Shown here: positions 16,285 to 24,711 of the stretch, piece by piece | Position numbering within the stretch: the stretch's first letter is position 1 | How the letters are laid out: each line of letters begins with the position of its first letter | Source: Lacustribacter sp964440375 | GTDB taxonomy: Bacteria; Pseudomonadota; Gammaproteobacteria; Burkholderiales; Burkholderiaceae_A | NCBI GenBank assembly: GCA_964440375.1 | Contig: CAYTRY010000003.1 | Coordinates: 1-64,000 of the forward strand | Direction: 5' to 3' | DNA: 64,000 bases | Translations under genes and position numbers: made by a program | Notes under the pieces: generated by a model | What the model saw: only the letters and a program-made list of their open reading frames with translations | Told to the model about the DNA's origin: nothing | The model's database searches: none

Positions 16285-17943
16285 TTATCCTTTGCTCATC
16301 TGCCGAAGTTTGAAGCGCTGGAGTTTGCCAGTTTCGGTGCGCGGCAAGTGCGTCACAAAGTGCACACGCCGCGGATATTTAAAGGGCGCGATATTCGCTT
16401 TTACAAAATCCTGCAGGGCCTCCACCATGGCTGCATTGGCCTCATGGCCGGGTTTGAGCACGACATAGGCGGTGACCACTTGGCCACGCTCTTCATCAGG
16501 ATCGCCGACAACACCACATTCGGCGACGGCGGGGTGTTGAAGCAGGGCGCCTTCGACCTCGGGGCCGGCAATGTTGTAGCCGGCTGAAATAATCATGTCG
16601 TCATTGCGGGCGAGATACTGGAAGTAGCCATCGCGATCCATCACAAAGGTATCGCCCGGAAGATTCCAGCCATCTTTGACGTAGTCTTTCTGACGCGGGT
16701 CATCCAAGTAGCGGCAGCCGGTGGGCCCGCGCACTGCCAGCCGGCCCGGTGTGCCGGCGCTAACGGGCCGCATGTCTTCATCAACGATCTGCGCGACATA
16801 GCCCGGAATCGCCTGGCCAATAAAACCTGGGCGGACCTGCTTGCCGGCGCTTGCGATATAAATATGAATGACTTCAGTGCCGCCAATGCCATCGGTAATT
16901 TCAATGCCAGTTGCAGTTTTCCAGAGCTGGCGCGTTGCATCGGGCAGGGCCTCGCCTGCCGAGACCGGATGACGCAGACTGCGCAGATCGAATTCAGAAG
17001 TGAGGGCGGCCATCTGCCGATAAAAAGTCGGTGCTGTGTAACACTGCGTCGCATGAAAACGCTCAATGGTCTGCAGCAGTGTCTCGGGTGTGTGCCGCTC
17101 GAGTAGCACGGCGGAGGCGCCGTATCGCAAGGGAAACGTCAGCAGTCCGCCCAGGCCAAATGTAAATGCAATCGGTGGCGTGCCACAGACGACATCGTCT
17201 GGGCCCATGTGCAGAATATGCCGTGGAAACAAATCGCTCATCACCAAAATATCGCGATGAAAATGCATCGTGCCCTTTGGATTGCCGGTCGTGCCGCTGG
17301 TAAAGGCAATCAGGCAGACATCATCCCGGCTGGTGGGGTGGGCGGCAAACCGCCCGGATTGAGACCGCATCGCCTGGGACAAAGGATCCGTCTGATCATT
17401 TCCGAAATGCAGCACCTGCTCTAAAAAAGGCGTGTAGTGGGGATGGCCTGCATCCATGCAATGCCGGAGTTCCTCTGCGAGGCTCTCGGCGCATAAGGCG
17501 GCATGAATTTCTGCCTTGTCGATAATTTTCTTTAGCTCTGCGGCCCGCAGCAGCGGCATGGTCGGCACCACCACCAGCCCCGCTTTGACTGCAGCAAGCC
17601 AGCAGGCGGCCATCATGGGGCTGTTGGCCCCCCGGAGCAGCAGCCGATTGCCGCTGACCAGTCCCAACTGGCCGGTGAGCACATGGGCGATGCGATCGAC
17701 CCGATCACTGAGCTCGTGATAACTCCATTGAAAATCACCCGCAGCGTTGCGGCCGTGCAAGGCCACCCGATTGCCGTGGCCGCGCTGCAGATGGGGCTCG
17801 ATTAACTCGGCCGCTGCATTCAGTGCATCTGGATACTGCACCTCTGGACGATCAAATAAAAACACTGGCCATTGATCAGCGGGCGGCAGATGCTGCCGGG
17901 AGAATAAATCCTGGTGAGATGATGGGGCGAGTTCCTGTGGCAT
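16285..17943 (-). CDS. abmA: 2-aminobenzoate-CoA ligase
   Basis: 552 residues of the acyl-adenylate-forming family, benzoate/aminobenzoate-CoA ligase branch; it would activate anthranilate with ATP and CoA. Motifs: LIAFTSGTTGNPKGTMHFHR (P-loop), GIGGTEVIHIYIAS (adenine/aromatic pocket), the hinge YLARNDDMIISAGYNIAGPE and the C-terminal catalytic lysine in RTETGKLQRFKLRQM. The substrate call rests on the overall benzoate-ligase style plus the neighbouring aminobenzoyl-CoA monooxygenase/reductase. Transcribed with the acyl-CoA dehydrogenase (16-base spacing) and the RidA-like gene. Confidence 0.85.
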   Translation of the reverse strand: MPQELAPSSHQDLFSRQHLPPADQWPVFLFDRPEVQYPDALNAAAELIEPHLQRGHGNRVALHGRNAAGDFQWSYHELSDRVDRIAHVLTGQLGLVSGNRLLLRGANSPMMAACWLAAVKAGLVVVPTMPLLRAAELKKIIDKAEIHAALCAESLAEELRHCMDAGHPHYTPFLEQVLHFGNDQTDPLSQAMRSQSGRFAAHPTSRDDVCLIAFTSGTTGNPKGTMHFHRDILVMSDLFPRHILHMGPDDVVCGTPPIAFTFGLGGLLTFPLRYGASAVLLERHTPETLLQTIERFHATQCYTAPTFYRQMAALTSEFDLRSLRHPVSAGEALPDATRQLWKTATGIEITDGIGGTEVIHIYIASAGKQVRPGFIGQAIPGYVAQIVDEDMRPVSAGTPGRLAVRGPTGCRYLDDPRQKDYVKDGWNLPGDTFVMDRDGYFQYLARNDDMIISAGYNIAGPEVEGALLQHPAVAECGVVGDPDEERGQVVTAYVVLKPGHEANAAMVEALQDFVKANIAPFKYPRRVHFVTHLPRTETGKLQRFKLRQMSKG

Positions 17944-17958
17944 GGCAGCTCCTTAGCC

Positions 17959-19164
17959 TCAGCGCTTTAGCAATTCGCGTGCAATGATCAGCTGCTGAAC
18001 TTCGGTTGCCCCCTCATAAATACGGAGTGCGCGTATTTCTCGATACAGGGACTCCACGATGCTGCCGACCCGGACACCAACGCCGCCATGCAGTTGAACC
18101 GCTGCATCAATAATGCGCTGGGCAGATTCGGTTGCGGTGAGTTTGGCCATTGCCGCTTCCTGGGTGATGCGATGGCCTTGGTCACGCATCCAGGCTGCTC
18201 GATACGTCAGCAGCCGGGCAGCATCTAGCTCAGTGGCCATTGTTGCAAGCTTGGACTGCGTGATTTGAAAATCGGCCAGGGTCTGGCCAAACATGGTCCG
18301 CTCTTTTGCCCAGCGGATGGCCTCATCCAGTGCACGCTGTGCAAAGCCCAGGGCTGCGGCAGCCACAGAAGTCCGAAAGACATCGAGTGTTGCCATCGCG
18401 ATCTTAAAGCCGCCGCCCTCATCGCCGATTCGATGATGGGCAGGAATTCTGGCTCCATTAAATTTCAAATGGGCCAAGGGATGCGGCGCAATCACATCAA
18501 TGCGCTGCGCGATCTCAAGGCCAGGGGTCAAGGCCGAAACAATAAACGCGCTGATGCCTTTTGCTCCCCGGCCGGCAGTCCCGGGGCCTGTGGTCTCGTC
18601 GTCGCTACGGGCGAAGACCACATAAAAATCAGCGATGCCACCATTGGAGATCCAGGTTTTTTCACCATCTAAGATGTAATCGTTGCCATCTCGTCGGGCC
18701 CGACACTGCATGGCGGCGACATCCGAGCCGGCCTGGGGTTCGCTGAGTGCAAATGCGGCAATGGCCGCACCCGCTGCAACACGCGGCAGAAATGCCACCC
18801 GCTGCTCACTGCTGCCAAACAGGCTGATGGCGCCTGAGCCCAGGCCCTGCATCGCAAAAGCAAAATCAGCAAGCCCATGATGCCAGGCGAGCCCCTCACG
18901 AATCAGGCAGATACTGCGTGTTTCGATGGTGTCGTGCCGGCCGCCATACGCCGGTCCTGCCACGGCATGCGCAAGCCAGCCATCTCGGCCAAGTGCAGCC
19001 ACCAAACGACGGCAGCTGTCATCGACATTTTTTTCATCGGCATCGTGCTGAAGGTGTTGGCTTGCCCATGCATGCAGCGACTGACGTAAAGCAGCATGAT
19101 GCTGATCGAAAAAGGGCCACTGTAGCGGGGCCATGAGGGGGGTCTCGGGCAGGCGGGCCGTCAT
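17959..19164 (-). CDS. Acyl-CoA dehydrogenase
   Basis: 401 residues of the FAD acyl-CoA dehydrogenase family. AFALSEPQAGSDVAAMQCRA and DYILDGEKTWISNGG are the two family signatures, QLHGGVGVRVGSIVESLYRE lies in the helical C-terminal domain, and the region RIYEGATEVQQLIIARELL holds the usual catalytic glutamate. Likely acts in beta-oxidation of the dearomatised aminobenzoyl-CoA product. The start is the ATG just after the crotonase stop; a longer frame would run into that gene. The electron acceptor (ETF) is not encoded here. Confidence 0.88.
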   Translation of the reverse strand: MTARLPETPLMAPLQWPFFDQHHAALRQSLHAWASQHLQHDADEKNVDDSCRRLVAALGRDGWLAHAVAGPAYGGRHDTIETRSICLIREGLAWHHGLADFAFAMQGLGSGAISLFGSSEQRVAFLPRVAAGAAIAAFALSEPQAGSDVAAMQCRARRDGNDYILDGEKTWISNGGIADFYVVFARSDDETTGPGTAGRGAKGISAFIVSALTPGLEIAQRIDVIAPHPLAHLKFNGARIPAHHRIGDEGGGFKIAMATLDVFRTSVAAAALGFAQRALDEAIRWAKERTMFGQTLADFQITQSKLATMATELDAARLLTYRAAWMRDQGHRITQEAAMAKLTATESAQRIIDAAVQLHGGVGVRVGSIVESLYREIRALRIYEGATEVQQLIIARELLKR

Positions 19165-19165
19165 C

Positions 19166-20026
19166 TCAGTCGCCTTGAAAGCTGGGCTTTTGCTTAGCGA
19201 CAAAAGCATGATAAGCCCGATGAAAATCATTGGTCATCATGCAGATCGCCTGGGCCTGGGCCTCAGATTCAATCGCCTCATCAACACTCATGGCCCATTC
19301 CTGCTGCAACATTTTTTTGGTCATGCCATTGGCAAATGTTGGGCCTTGCGCCAATTCCTGCGCCATGAGCCGGGCCTGCTCATCGAGCGCCTCTGGCGTG
19401 CAGAGGCGGTTCAGAAATCCCCAGCGTTCTGCCTCCTCGCCGCCGAGGCCGCGGCCGGTGTAGAGCAATTCAGCTGCCCGGCCCTGGCCAACGACACGGG
19501 GCAGCAATGCACAGGCACCCATATCGCAGCCCGCGAGCCCGACGCGATTAAAGAGGAAATAGGTTTTGCTGCGGCCAGTGCCCAATCGCAGGTCAGCACC
19601 CAGGGCCAGCATGGCGCCCGCGCCTGCGCAGATGCCATCGATGGCCGCGATGATCGGCTGGGGGCAGGCCCGCATGGCCTTGACGACATCGCCAGTCATG
19701 CGCGTGAAGGCCAGCAGGCCTGGCATATCGAGTTCGGTCAGGGGCCCGATGATTTCATGGACATCACCGCCCGAGCAGAAATTCTGGCCATCACCGCGAA
19801 TGACAATGGCATGCACATCATCTGCGGCCGTCATGGCACGAAACAAATCACGTAACTCTGCATACGAATCAAAGGTCAGCGGATTTTTTTTCTCAGGGCG
19901 GTTCAGCGTAATGGTGGCCACAGACTGTTGACACTCATAGCGTATGAATTGGCCCTGATAGTGGGCCAGCCGCTGCCGATGTCGTGGCAGCTGGTGGGAC
20001 TTTCCCGGCAAATAACGGCTGCTCAT
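19166..20026 (-). CDS. Enoyl-CoA hydratase / crotonase
   Basis: 286 residues of the crotonase fold. VATITLNRPEKKNPLTFDSY opens the domain, GDGQNFCSGGDVHEI holds the oxyanion hole, and GLAGCDMGACALLPRVVG is a block I associate with crotonases of aromatic-CoA clusters. The start ATG overlaps the marR stop (ATGA); a longer frame reaches into marR and is not used. Proposed role: hydrating or opening the ring of the CoA-bound intermediate. The exact reaction is unknown. Confidence 0.85.
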   Translation of the reverse strand: MSSRYLPGKSHQLPRHRQRLAHYQGQFIRYECQQSVATITLNRPEKKNPLTFDSYAELRDLFRAMTAADDVHAIVIRGDGQNFCSGGDVHEIIGPLTELDMPGLLAFTRMTGDVVKAMRACPQPIIAAIDGICAGAGAMLALGADLRLGTGRSKTYFLFNRVGLAGCDMGACALLPRVVGQGRAAELLYTGRGLGGEEAERWGFLNRLCTPEALDEQARLMAQELAQGPTFANGMTKKMLQQEWAMSVDEAIESEAQAQAICMMTNDFHRAYHAFVAKQKPSFQGD

Positions 20027-20553
20027 TGAGATTCCTCCTGGGCGTGGGCCTGATGCTGATGAACGGCCGACTTCAGGTCGCCCAGCAGGCGGTGCAGCTG
20101 CGCCCGCTGACGGTCCCCGAGGCCGGAGAAGAGATCGATGACCCACTGCTCATGCTGGCCCGCCATCCGATGAAAGCCTCGGCGTCCAGCGGCCGTGAGT
20201 CGTACTCGAAACGAACGGCGGTCCTGCGGGTCCGCATGACGTTGCACGAGTTTTTCTTGTTCAAGCTGATCCACCAGGGCCGTTACATTGCCGCCGCTGA
20301 CCATCATTCGGCGTGTCAGCTCACCCATGGTGAGCCCCTCACGGTGTCGTTCAAGCTGTGCCAGGAGGTCAAATCGGGATAAGGTGACATCAAAATGCGT
20401 TCGCAGACGCTGCCGAATCTCGCCTTCAATCAGCAGGCTGCATGACAGCAGTCGCAGCCAAAGCCTGAGCGATTCATGATGGTCCTCATGCGCCCGCATT
20501 TCCCGATCGGAATGGCGAATCGCATCATGTTCGTAGGCCGCATGATGATTCAT
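20023..20553 (-). CDS. MarR-family transcriptional regulator
   Basis: 176 residues with a winged-helix MarR domain. FDVTLSRFDLLAQLERHREG, LTMGELTRRMMVSGGNVTAL (recognition region), VQRHADPQDRRSFRVRLTAAG (the wing with its conserved D-x-R-R) and the C-terminal dimer helices are all visible. It sits inside the aminobenzoyl-CoA operon, overlapping both neighbours by 4 bases. MarR proteins of aromatic-CoA clusters usually repress until an aromatic-CoA thioester binds. The two TTCAA-N2-TTGAA palindromes, before this operon and before livK, are the obvious candidate operators. Confidence 0.9.
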   Translation of the reverse strand: MNHHAAYEHDAIRHSDREMRAHEDHHESLRLWLRLLSCSLLIEGEIRQRLRTHFDVTLSRFDLLAQLERHREGLTMGELTRRMMVSGGNVTALVDQLEQEKLVQRHADPQDRRSFRVRLTAAGRRGFHRMAGQHEQWVIDLFSGLGDRQRAQLHRLLGDLKSAVHQHQAHAQEESQ

Positions 20554-21344
20554 CCGGCGAGCTCCCCACCATCGATCACGATGGTCTGTCCGTTAATGGA
20601 GCCACTTGCGGGATTGCAGAGCCAGAGCACGGCGGTCGCCACTTCCTGCGGCTGGACAAGGCGCTGCTGTGGATTGCGTTTGGCAAGCATCGCCCGGGCC
20701 TCTTCGGCGCTTTTTCCGGTTTTGCTTTGAAGCGTGTCAATTGCCTGCGCCACGATATCGGTCTCGGTGTAGCCTGGGCAGATGGCATTGACGGTGATGT
20801 GGTGTTTTGCAAGCTCAAGCGCGAGCGATCGGGTCAGGCCGATGACGCCATGTTTAGCGGCGGTATACGCGCTGACTTGCGGGTATCCCTGCAGGCCTGC
20901 CGTGCTGGCGATATTGATGATGCGTGCAAAGTGGTTGGCTTGAGCGGCCTGACGCATTGAGCCGAGTGCCGCCTGTATCGCATTAAAACTCCCCGTCAGG
21001 TTCACCGCGATCATGCGTTGCCATAACGCGGGGCTTGTCTCGTCAATACTGCAGCTTTCGGCCTGGCCGGCATTGTTCACCAGAATCGTAATGGGGCCGA
21101 GCCGTTCTGCGGCGAGCCGAAATGCGCTCGCCAGGCCGGCATGATCGGTAACGTCGACTGCCAGCGTGTGATGTTCGGCTGCGCGGGGCAGCTCGGCGGC
21201 CAACGCCGTCAGCGGCGGCATGCTGCGGCCGATCAGCGTGAGCCGCGCACCGGCTGCTGCAAGTGTGCGGGCGATGGCGGCCCCGATGCCGCGGCCTGCG
21301 CCCGTGATGACCGCATGCTGGCCCTGGAGTTGTAACGACGTCAT
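20550..21344 (-). CDS. Short-chain dehydrogenase/reductase
   Basis: 264-residue classical SDR: NAD(P)-binding TGAGRGIGAAIART, NNAG motif, catalytic Ser in NIASTAGLQGYPQ, Tyr and Lys in SAYTAAKHGV, and a C-terminal GQTIVIDGGE. It overlaps both the monooxygenase and marR genes by 4 bases. By position the likely task is 3-hydroxyacyl-CoA (or ring-hydroxyl) oxidation in the aminobenzoyl-CoA route, since no separate 3-hydroxyacyl-CoA dehydrogenase is present in the window. Inference from context. Confidence 0.85.
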   Translation of the reverse strand: MTSLQLQGQHAVITGAGRGIGAAIARTLAAAGARLTLIGRSMPPLTALAAELPRAAEHHTLAVDVTDHAGLASAFRLAAERLGPITILVNNAGQAESCSIDETSPALWQRMIAVNLTGSFNAIQAALGSMRQAAQANHFARIINIASTAGLQGYPQVSAYTAAKHGVIGLTRSLALELAKHHITVNAICPGYTETDIVAQAIDTLQSKTGKSAEEARAMLAKRNPQQRLVQPQEVATAVLWLCNPASGSINGQTIVIDGGELAG

Positions 21345-23689
21345 TTGCTCGTCGTCCCGGCGAGTGCCGCCGCCCGCTCGAAGTTGGTTTCGAGCTGGGA
21401 TTTGCCCGCCAGATACTGAGGTGGCCAGTCAATGCCACGAAAGCCAATGCGCGCAGCCTCGGTCAATGTCCAGGCGGGATTGGCCAGGTGTGGCCGCGCA
21501 ACCGCACAGAGATCGGCCCGGCCTGCTGCGATGATGCTGTTGACATGATCTGCTTCGCTGATTGCACCGACTGCGATTGTGGCGATCCCTGCTTCTTGCC
21601 GAATTCGGTCTGCAAAGGGTGTCTGATACATACGGCCATAGGTCGGTTTTTGCGCAGGACTGACCTGGCCCGAAGAGCAGTCAATCATGTCAGCGCCGGC
21701 GGATTTAAATGCCTTTGCGATCTCCACGGCATCGGCAGGTGTGATGCCGCCTTCCACCCAATCATGGGCCGAGATTCGAACACTGATCGGCAGATGATCG
21801 GGCCATGCCGATCGGACCGCAGAAAATACCTCGAGCGGAAAGCGCAGGCGATTTTCTAGGCTGACGCCATAGGCATCGGTTCGATGATTGGTCAGCGGTG
21901 AGATAAATGCCGACAGCAAATAGCCGTGGGCACAGTGGAGTTCGAGCCAGTCAAAGCCCGCCCGCGCAGCCCGCTGTGTGCAGGCGACAAACTGTTGAAT
22001 CAGATCCTGCATCTGGGCCTTCGACATGGCCTGTGGAAGCGGCCCATTGGGCAGGTAGGGCGTGGCGGAGGCCGACAGCAGCGGCCAATTGTTTTCGGGC
22101 AGCGGCTGATCCATTCCCGTGTGTTCCCATGGCGCATTGGTGCTGCCTTTCGGCCCCGAATGGCCGATTTGAATGCCGATCTTTGCATCGGTCTGCTGGT
22201 GTACCCAGTCGACAATTCGGCCAAAGGCCTGCTGCTGGGCATCATTCCAGAGGCCGGGACAGCCGGGTGTGATGCGGCCCTCGGCGCAGGGGGCAGTCAT
22301 CTCGACCATGACCAGGCCAGCGCCGCCCAAGGCCCGTGCGCCAAGATGGACCAAGTGGAAGTCGCCCGCGATGCCATCGACTGCCGAGTACTGCGCCATC
22401 GGCGAGACCACCACGCGATTTTTCAGGTGGACTGAGCGAAGCCGATAGGGCGTGAACATGGGCGGAATGGCGGCTTTGGCGGGGCTCTGGGCCCGGCTGG
22501 CAAACCACTGCTCATAGCCCTCAAGCCAGGTCGCATCGCGCAGCCGAAGATTTTCATGGCTGATGCGCTGGCTTCGGGTCAGCATGGAGTACATGAATTG
22601 TTCGGGCTCAAGCTGATCGCAATAGCGCTGGCCGCAGACCTCGAACCACTCCATCGCATTCCATGCGGCATTTTGAATCTTCAGCGTTTCGACACGGCGC
22701 AGTTCCTGATAGGCGGCGAGCACTTGGGGAATTTGTGAGGCCTCATGGCCGAAGTGATCGAATTGGCGGGTGAGCTCAATTGCATCTTCCAGCGCCAGTT
22801 TCGTGCCCGAGCCGATGGCAAAGTGGGCGGTGTGCACCGCATCCCCCATCAGGACCACATGACTGCCCTGCTGGTTTTTCAGCCACCACTGGTCGCAGAC
22901 CACGCGCTGGAAATTCAGCCAGGCAGAGCCACGCAGATGCCGCGCATTGGTCATGAGCGCGGCGCCCTTCAGCGTATCGGCAAAGAGCGACTCACAAAAC
23001 GCAATCGATTGTTCTTGATCGGCCTGATCGAGCTGGTGTGCCTGCCAGACCGATTCTGGACACTCCACAATGAAAGTCGTCGTTTGCTGATCAAATTTGT
23101 AGATATGTGCCTGGAACCACCCATGCTGGGTTTTCTCAAAGGCAAAGGTGAACGCATCGTAGAGACGGTTTGTGCCCAGCCAGATGAAGCGATTGGGCCG
23201 CACCACAATGTCAGGCCGAAAGTGCTCTGCGTAGCGTGTCCGAATTTTTGAGTTGATGCCATCGCAGGCGATGATGAGATCAGCATCCGGGAAGTCGTCA
23301 TCAGAGTCCACCTCGGTGCTAAAGCGCAGCTTGACACCCAAGGCCTCGCATCGCGACTGCAGAATATTGAGAAGTTTTTTTCGGCCAATGCCGACAAAGC
23401 CGTGGCCGCCAGAGCGAATCACGCGGCCTTTAAACCTGAGCTCAATGTCATCCCAGTGATTAAACGCCTGCTGGATTTCATCTGCGGTAACCGCATCCCA
23501 CTGCCGCATGTTGTCCATCGTGGCGTCCGAGAAGACCACGCCCCAGCCGAATGTGTCATAGGGCAGATTGCGCTCGACGACGGTGACGTCGTGCTGCGGA
23601 TGCCGTGCTTTCATCAGGAGGCCGAAATACAAGCCGGCGGGACCACCGCCAATACAGACGATCTTTATGGCGAACCTCCGATGCCTCAA
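21341..23689 (-). CDS. abmG: 2-aminobenzoyl-CoA monooxygenase/reductase (or salicylyl-CoA 5-hydroxylase type)
   Basis: 782 residues in two enzyme domains. Residues 8 to about 380 are a flavin monooxygenase: IVCIGGGPAGLYFG for FAD, GDAVHTAHFAIGSGTKLALEDA for the flavin/pyrophosphate. Residues 395-770 are an old-yellow-enzyme reductase: PYRLRSVHLKNRVVVSPMAQ, then HCAHGYLLSAFISPLTNHR. This architecture is that of the enzyme that hydroxylates and then reduces 2-aminobenzoyl-CoA; salicylyl-CoA 5-hydroxylase-type proteins share it. The ligase in the operon favours aminobenzoyl-CoA. The open frame starts with a TTG lacking a ribosome site, while an ideal GGAGG lies 6 bases before an ATA codon exactly where the family normally begins. 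First gene of the operon. Confidence 0.88.
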   Translation of the reverse strand: MRHRRFAIKIVCIGGGPAGLYFGLLMKARHPQHDVTVVERNLPYDTFGWGVVFSDATMDNMRQWDAVTADEIQQAFNHWDDIELRFKGRVIRSGGHGFVGIGRKKLLNILQSRCEALGVKLRFSTEVDSDDDFPDADLIIACDGINSKIRTRYAEHFRPDIVVRPNRFIWLGTNRLYDAFTFAFEKTQHGWFQAHIYKFDQQTTTFIVECPESVWQAHQLDQADQEQSIAFCESLFADTLKGAALMTNARHLRGSAWLNFQRVVCDQWWLKNQQGSHVVLMGDAVHTAHFAIGSGTKLALEDAIELTRQFDHFGHEASQIPQVLAAYQELRRVETLKIQNAAWNAMEWFEVCGQRYCDQLEPEQFMYSMLTRSQRISHENLRLRDATWLEGYEQWFASRAQSPAKAAIPPMFTPYRLRSVHLKNRVVVSPMAQYSAVDGIAGDFHLVHLGARALGGAGLVMVEMTAPCAEGRITPGCPGLWNDAQQQAFGRIVDWVHQQTDAKIGIQIGHSGPKGSTNAPWEHTGMDQPLPENNWPLLSASATPYLPNGPLPQAMSKAQMQDLIQQFVACTQRAARAGFDWLELHCAHGYLLSAFISPLTNHRTDAYGVSLENRLRFPLEVFSAVRSAWPDHLPISVRISAHDWVEGGITPADAVEIAKAFKSAGADMIDCSSGQVSPAQKPTYGRMYQTPFADRIRQEAGIATIAVGAISEADHVNSIIAAGRADLCAVARPHLANPAWTLTEAARIGFRGIDWPPQYLAGKSQLETNFERAAALAGTTSK

Positions 23690-23692
23690 TAA

Positions 23693-23708
23693 ATTTCAAT
23701 ATTGAAAT
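23693..23708. promoter_or_regulatory. Putative MarR operator, copy 1 (abm operon promoter)
   Basis: ATTTCAATATTGAAAT is a perfect 16-base palindrome a few bases upstream of the aminobenzoyl-CoA monooxygenase gene. Size and symmetry suit a MarR dimer, and a 13/16 match lies in front of the livK operon. Repression by the MarR protein of this operon is inferred. Confidence 0.55.
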
Positions 23709-23755
23709 AAATATCGGCCAAAAGCCGGGCCGCGTCAAGCCCGCCGGCCCCCGGC

Positions 23756-24631
23756 TCAGATGCAGATGCCGGGTGTGCGGTGCCGCAGAAATCGCAGGGC
23801 AGACAGCACGGTGAGTGCAGAGGTCTTGGGGTTTTCCGCAAGGGGCCGGCCGGCCAGCGTGACCCGCATCTCGCCAAAGGCGCCGTATGCCGAAAACTCA
23901 TGAATGTTTTCGCTGATGGTGGGGTCGGCAATCAGCTGCACCTGCGTCTGATCTAAACCAACGCCCGCCAGCGCGAGTGCGGCGGCGACATTCGCATTCT
24001 TTGGATATTGGCGGGCTGCATCTCGGGCGCTTGCCCGCAGAATGACTGCAGGCGCTTGTAGGGAATCAAGGTCAAGCACCGCTTCAGCAGCAGTCCCCCG
24101 CCAGCCGGAAATTGGTTTTCGGCCGATGTAGGTCACCGACTGAAGGCCTGCGAGCCGGGCAGCAGAAAGCGCATCAATGCCGCCGATGGCGCCAGGCAGC
24201 AGGTGAAGGCGTGTTGCGCCGATAAGCGTCGCCGCTTCGAGCTGCTCTGCAACGCCCGGTGTTGCGAGTGCGCCCACCGACAGCATTGCACACTCAATGC
24301 CGGCGGAAAGCGCGGGAATGATGTGCTGCCCGAGTGCTGCGTGGCCGGCACATTCCAGCGCTAGATCGCAGTCTTGGGGCAGATGGGTGAGCACTTCGGC
24401 CCGGCCATCAATCCATGCGGCCGCCTCGGCCTGCCGGCTTTCGGAGACAACAACCGCGCGAATACGGATTTCCGGCTCTTGCCAGGCACGCTCAAAGATG
24501 GCGCGGCCAACGGCACCAAGACCAATCAGTGCAGTTGCGATTTTGTTTTCGCGTGATGCAGCCTGTTCGCGCGTTTCTGCCGTTGTCCGGGAGAGGTGTC
24601 GAGGAGTCGCTTCGGTTGCAGTCCGGCCCAT
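23756..24631 (-). CDS. nadX: L-aspartate dehydrogenase-like oxidoreductase
   Basis: 291 residues of the aspartate/homoserine dehydrogenase-like family (NadX, EC 1.4.1.21 type). ATALIGLGAVGRAIFERAW is the dinucleotide fold, LHLLPGAIGGIDALSAA and YIGRKPISGWRGTAAEA are typical of the family, and NIHEFSAYGAFGEM includes the conserved histidine. Known members oxidise aspartate to iminoaspartate/oxaloacetate, in NAD synthesis or in amine catabolism. It lies upstream of the aminobenzoyl-CoA operon on the same strand, separated by the palindrome. It could recycle or capture ammonium from anthranilate breakdown (inference). The first 29 residues are not conserved-looking, so the start may be internal. 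Confidence 0.8.
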   Translation of the reverse strand: MGRTATEATPRHLSRTTAETREQAASRENKIATALIGLGAVGRAIFERAWQEPEIRIRAVVVSESRQAEAAAWIDGRAEVLTHLPQDCDLALECAGHAALGQHIIPALSAGIECAMLSVGALATPGVAEQLEAATLIGATRLHLLPGAIGGIDALSAARLAGLQSVTYIGRKPISGWRGTAAEAVLDLDSLQAPAVILRASARDAARQYPKNANVAAALALAGVGLDQTQVQLIADPTISENIHEFSAYGAFGEMRVTLAGRPLAENPKTSALTVLSALRFLRHRTPGICI

Positions 24632-24711
24632 GCTGGCAATCTGGTCGTGAGTTGATGCGAATGCATTAAGCAGTATAGACCTCCTGCCCGGTCACACAAG
24701 TTGTCGGCGGT

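Noticed and set aside
19133..19855. 240-codon frame on the plus strand over the crotonase gene
   Set aside because: Antisense to a well-supported crotonase; no ribosome site and no recognisable motif.
23801..24631. Homoserine dehydrogenase
   Set aside because: Too short, and the NIHEF...GAFG and PGAIGGIDAL blocks fit aspartate dehydrogenase better.
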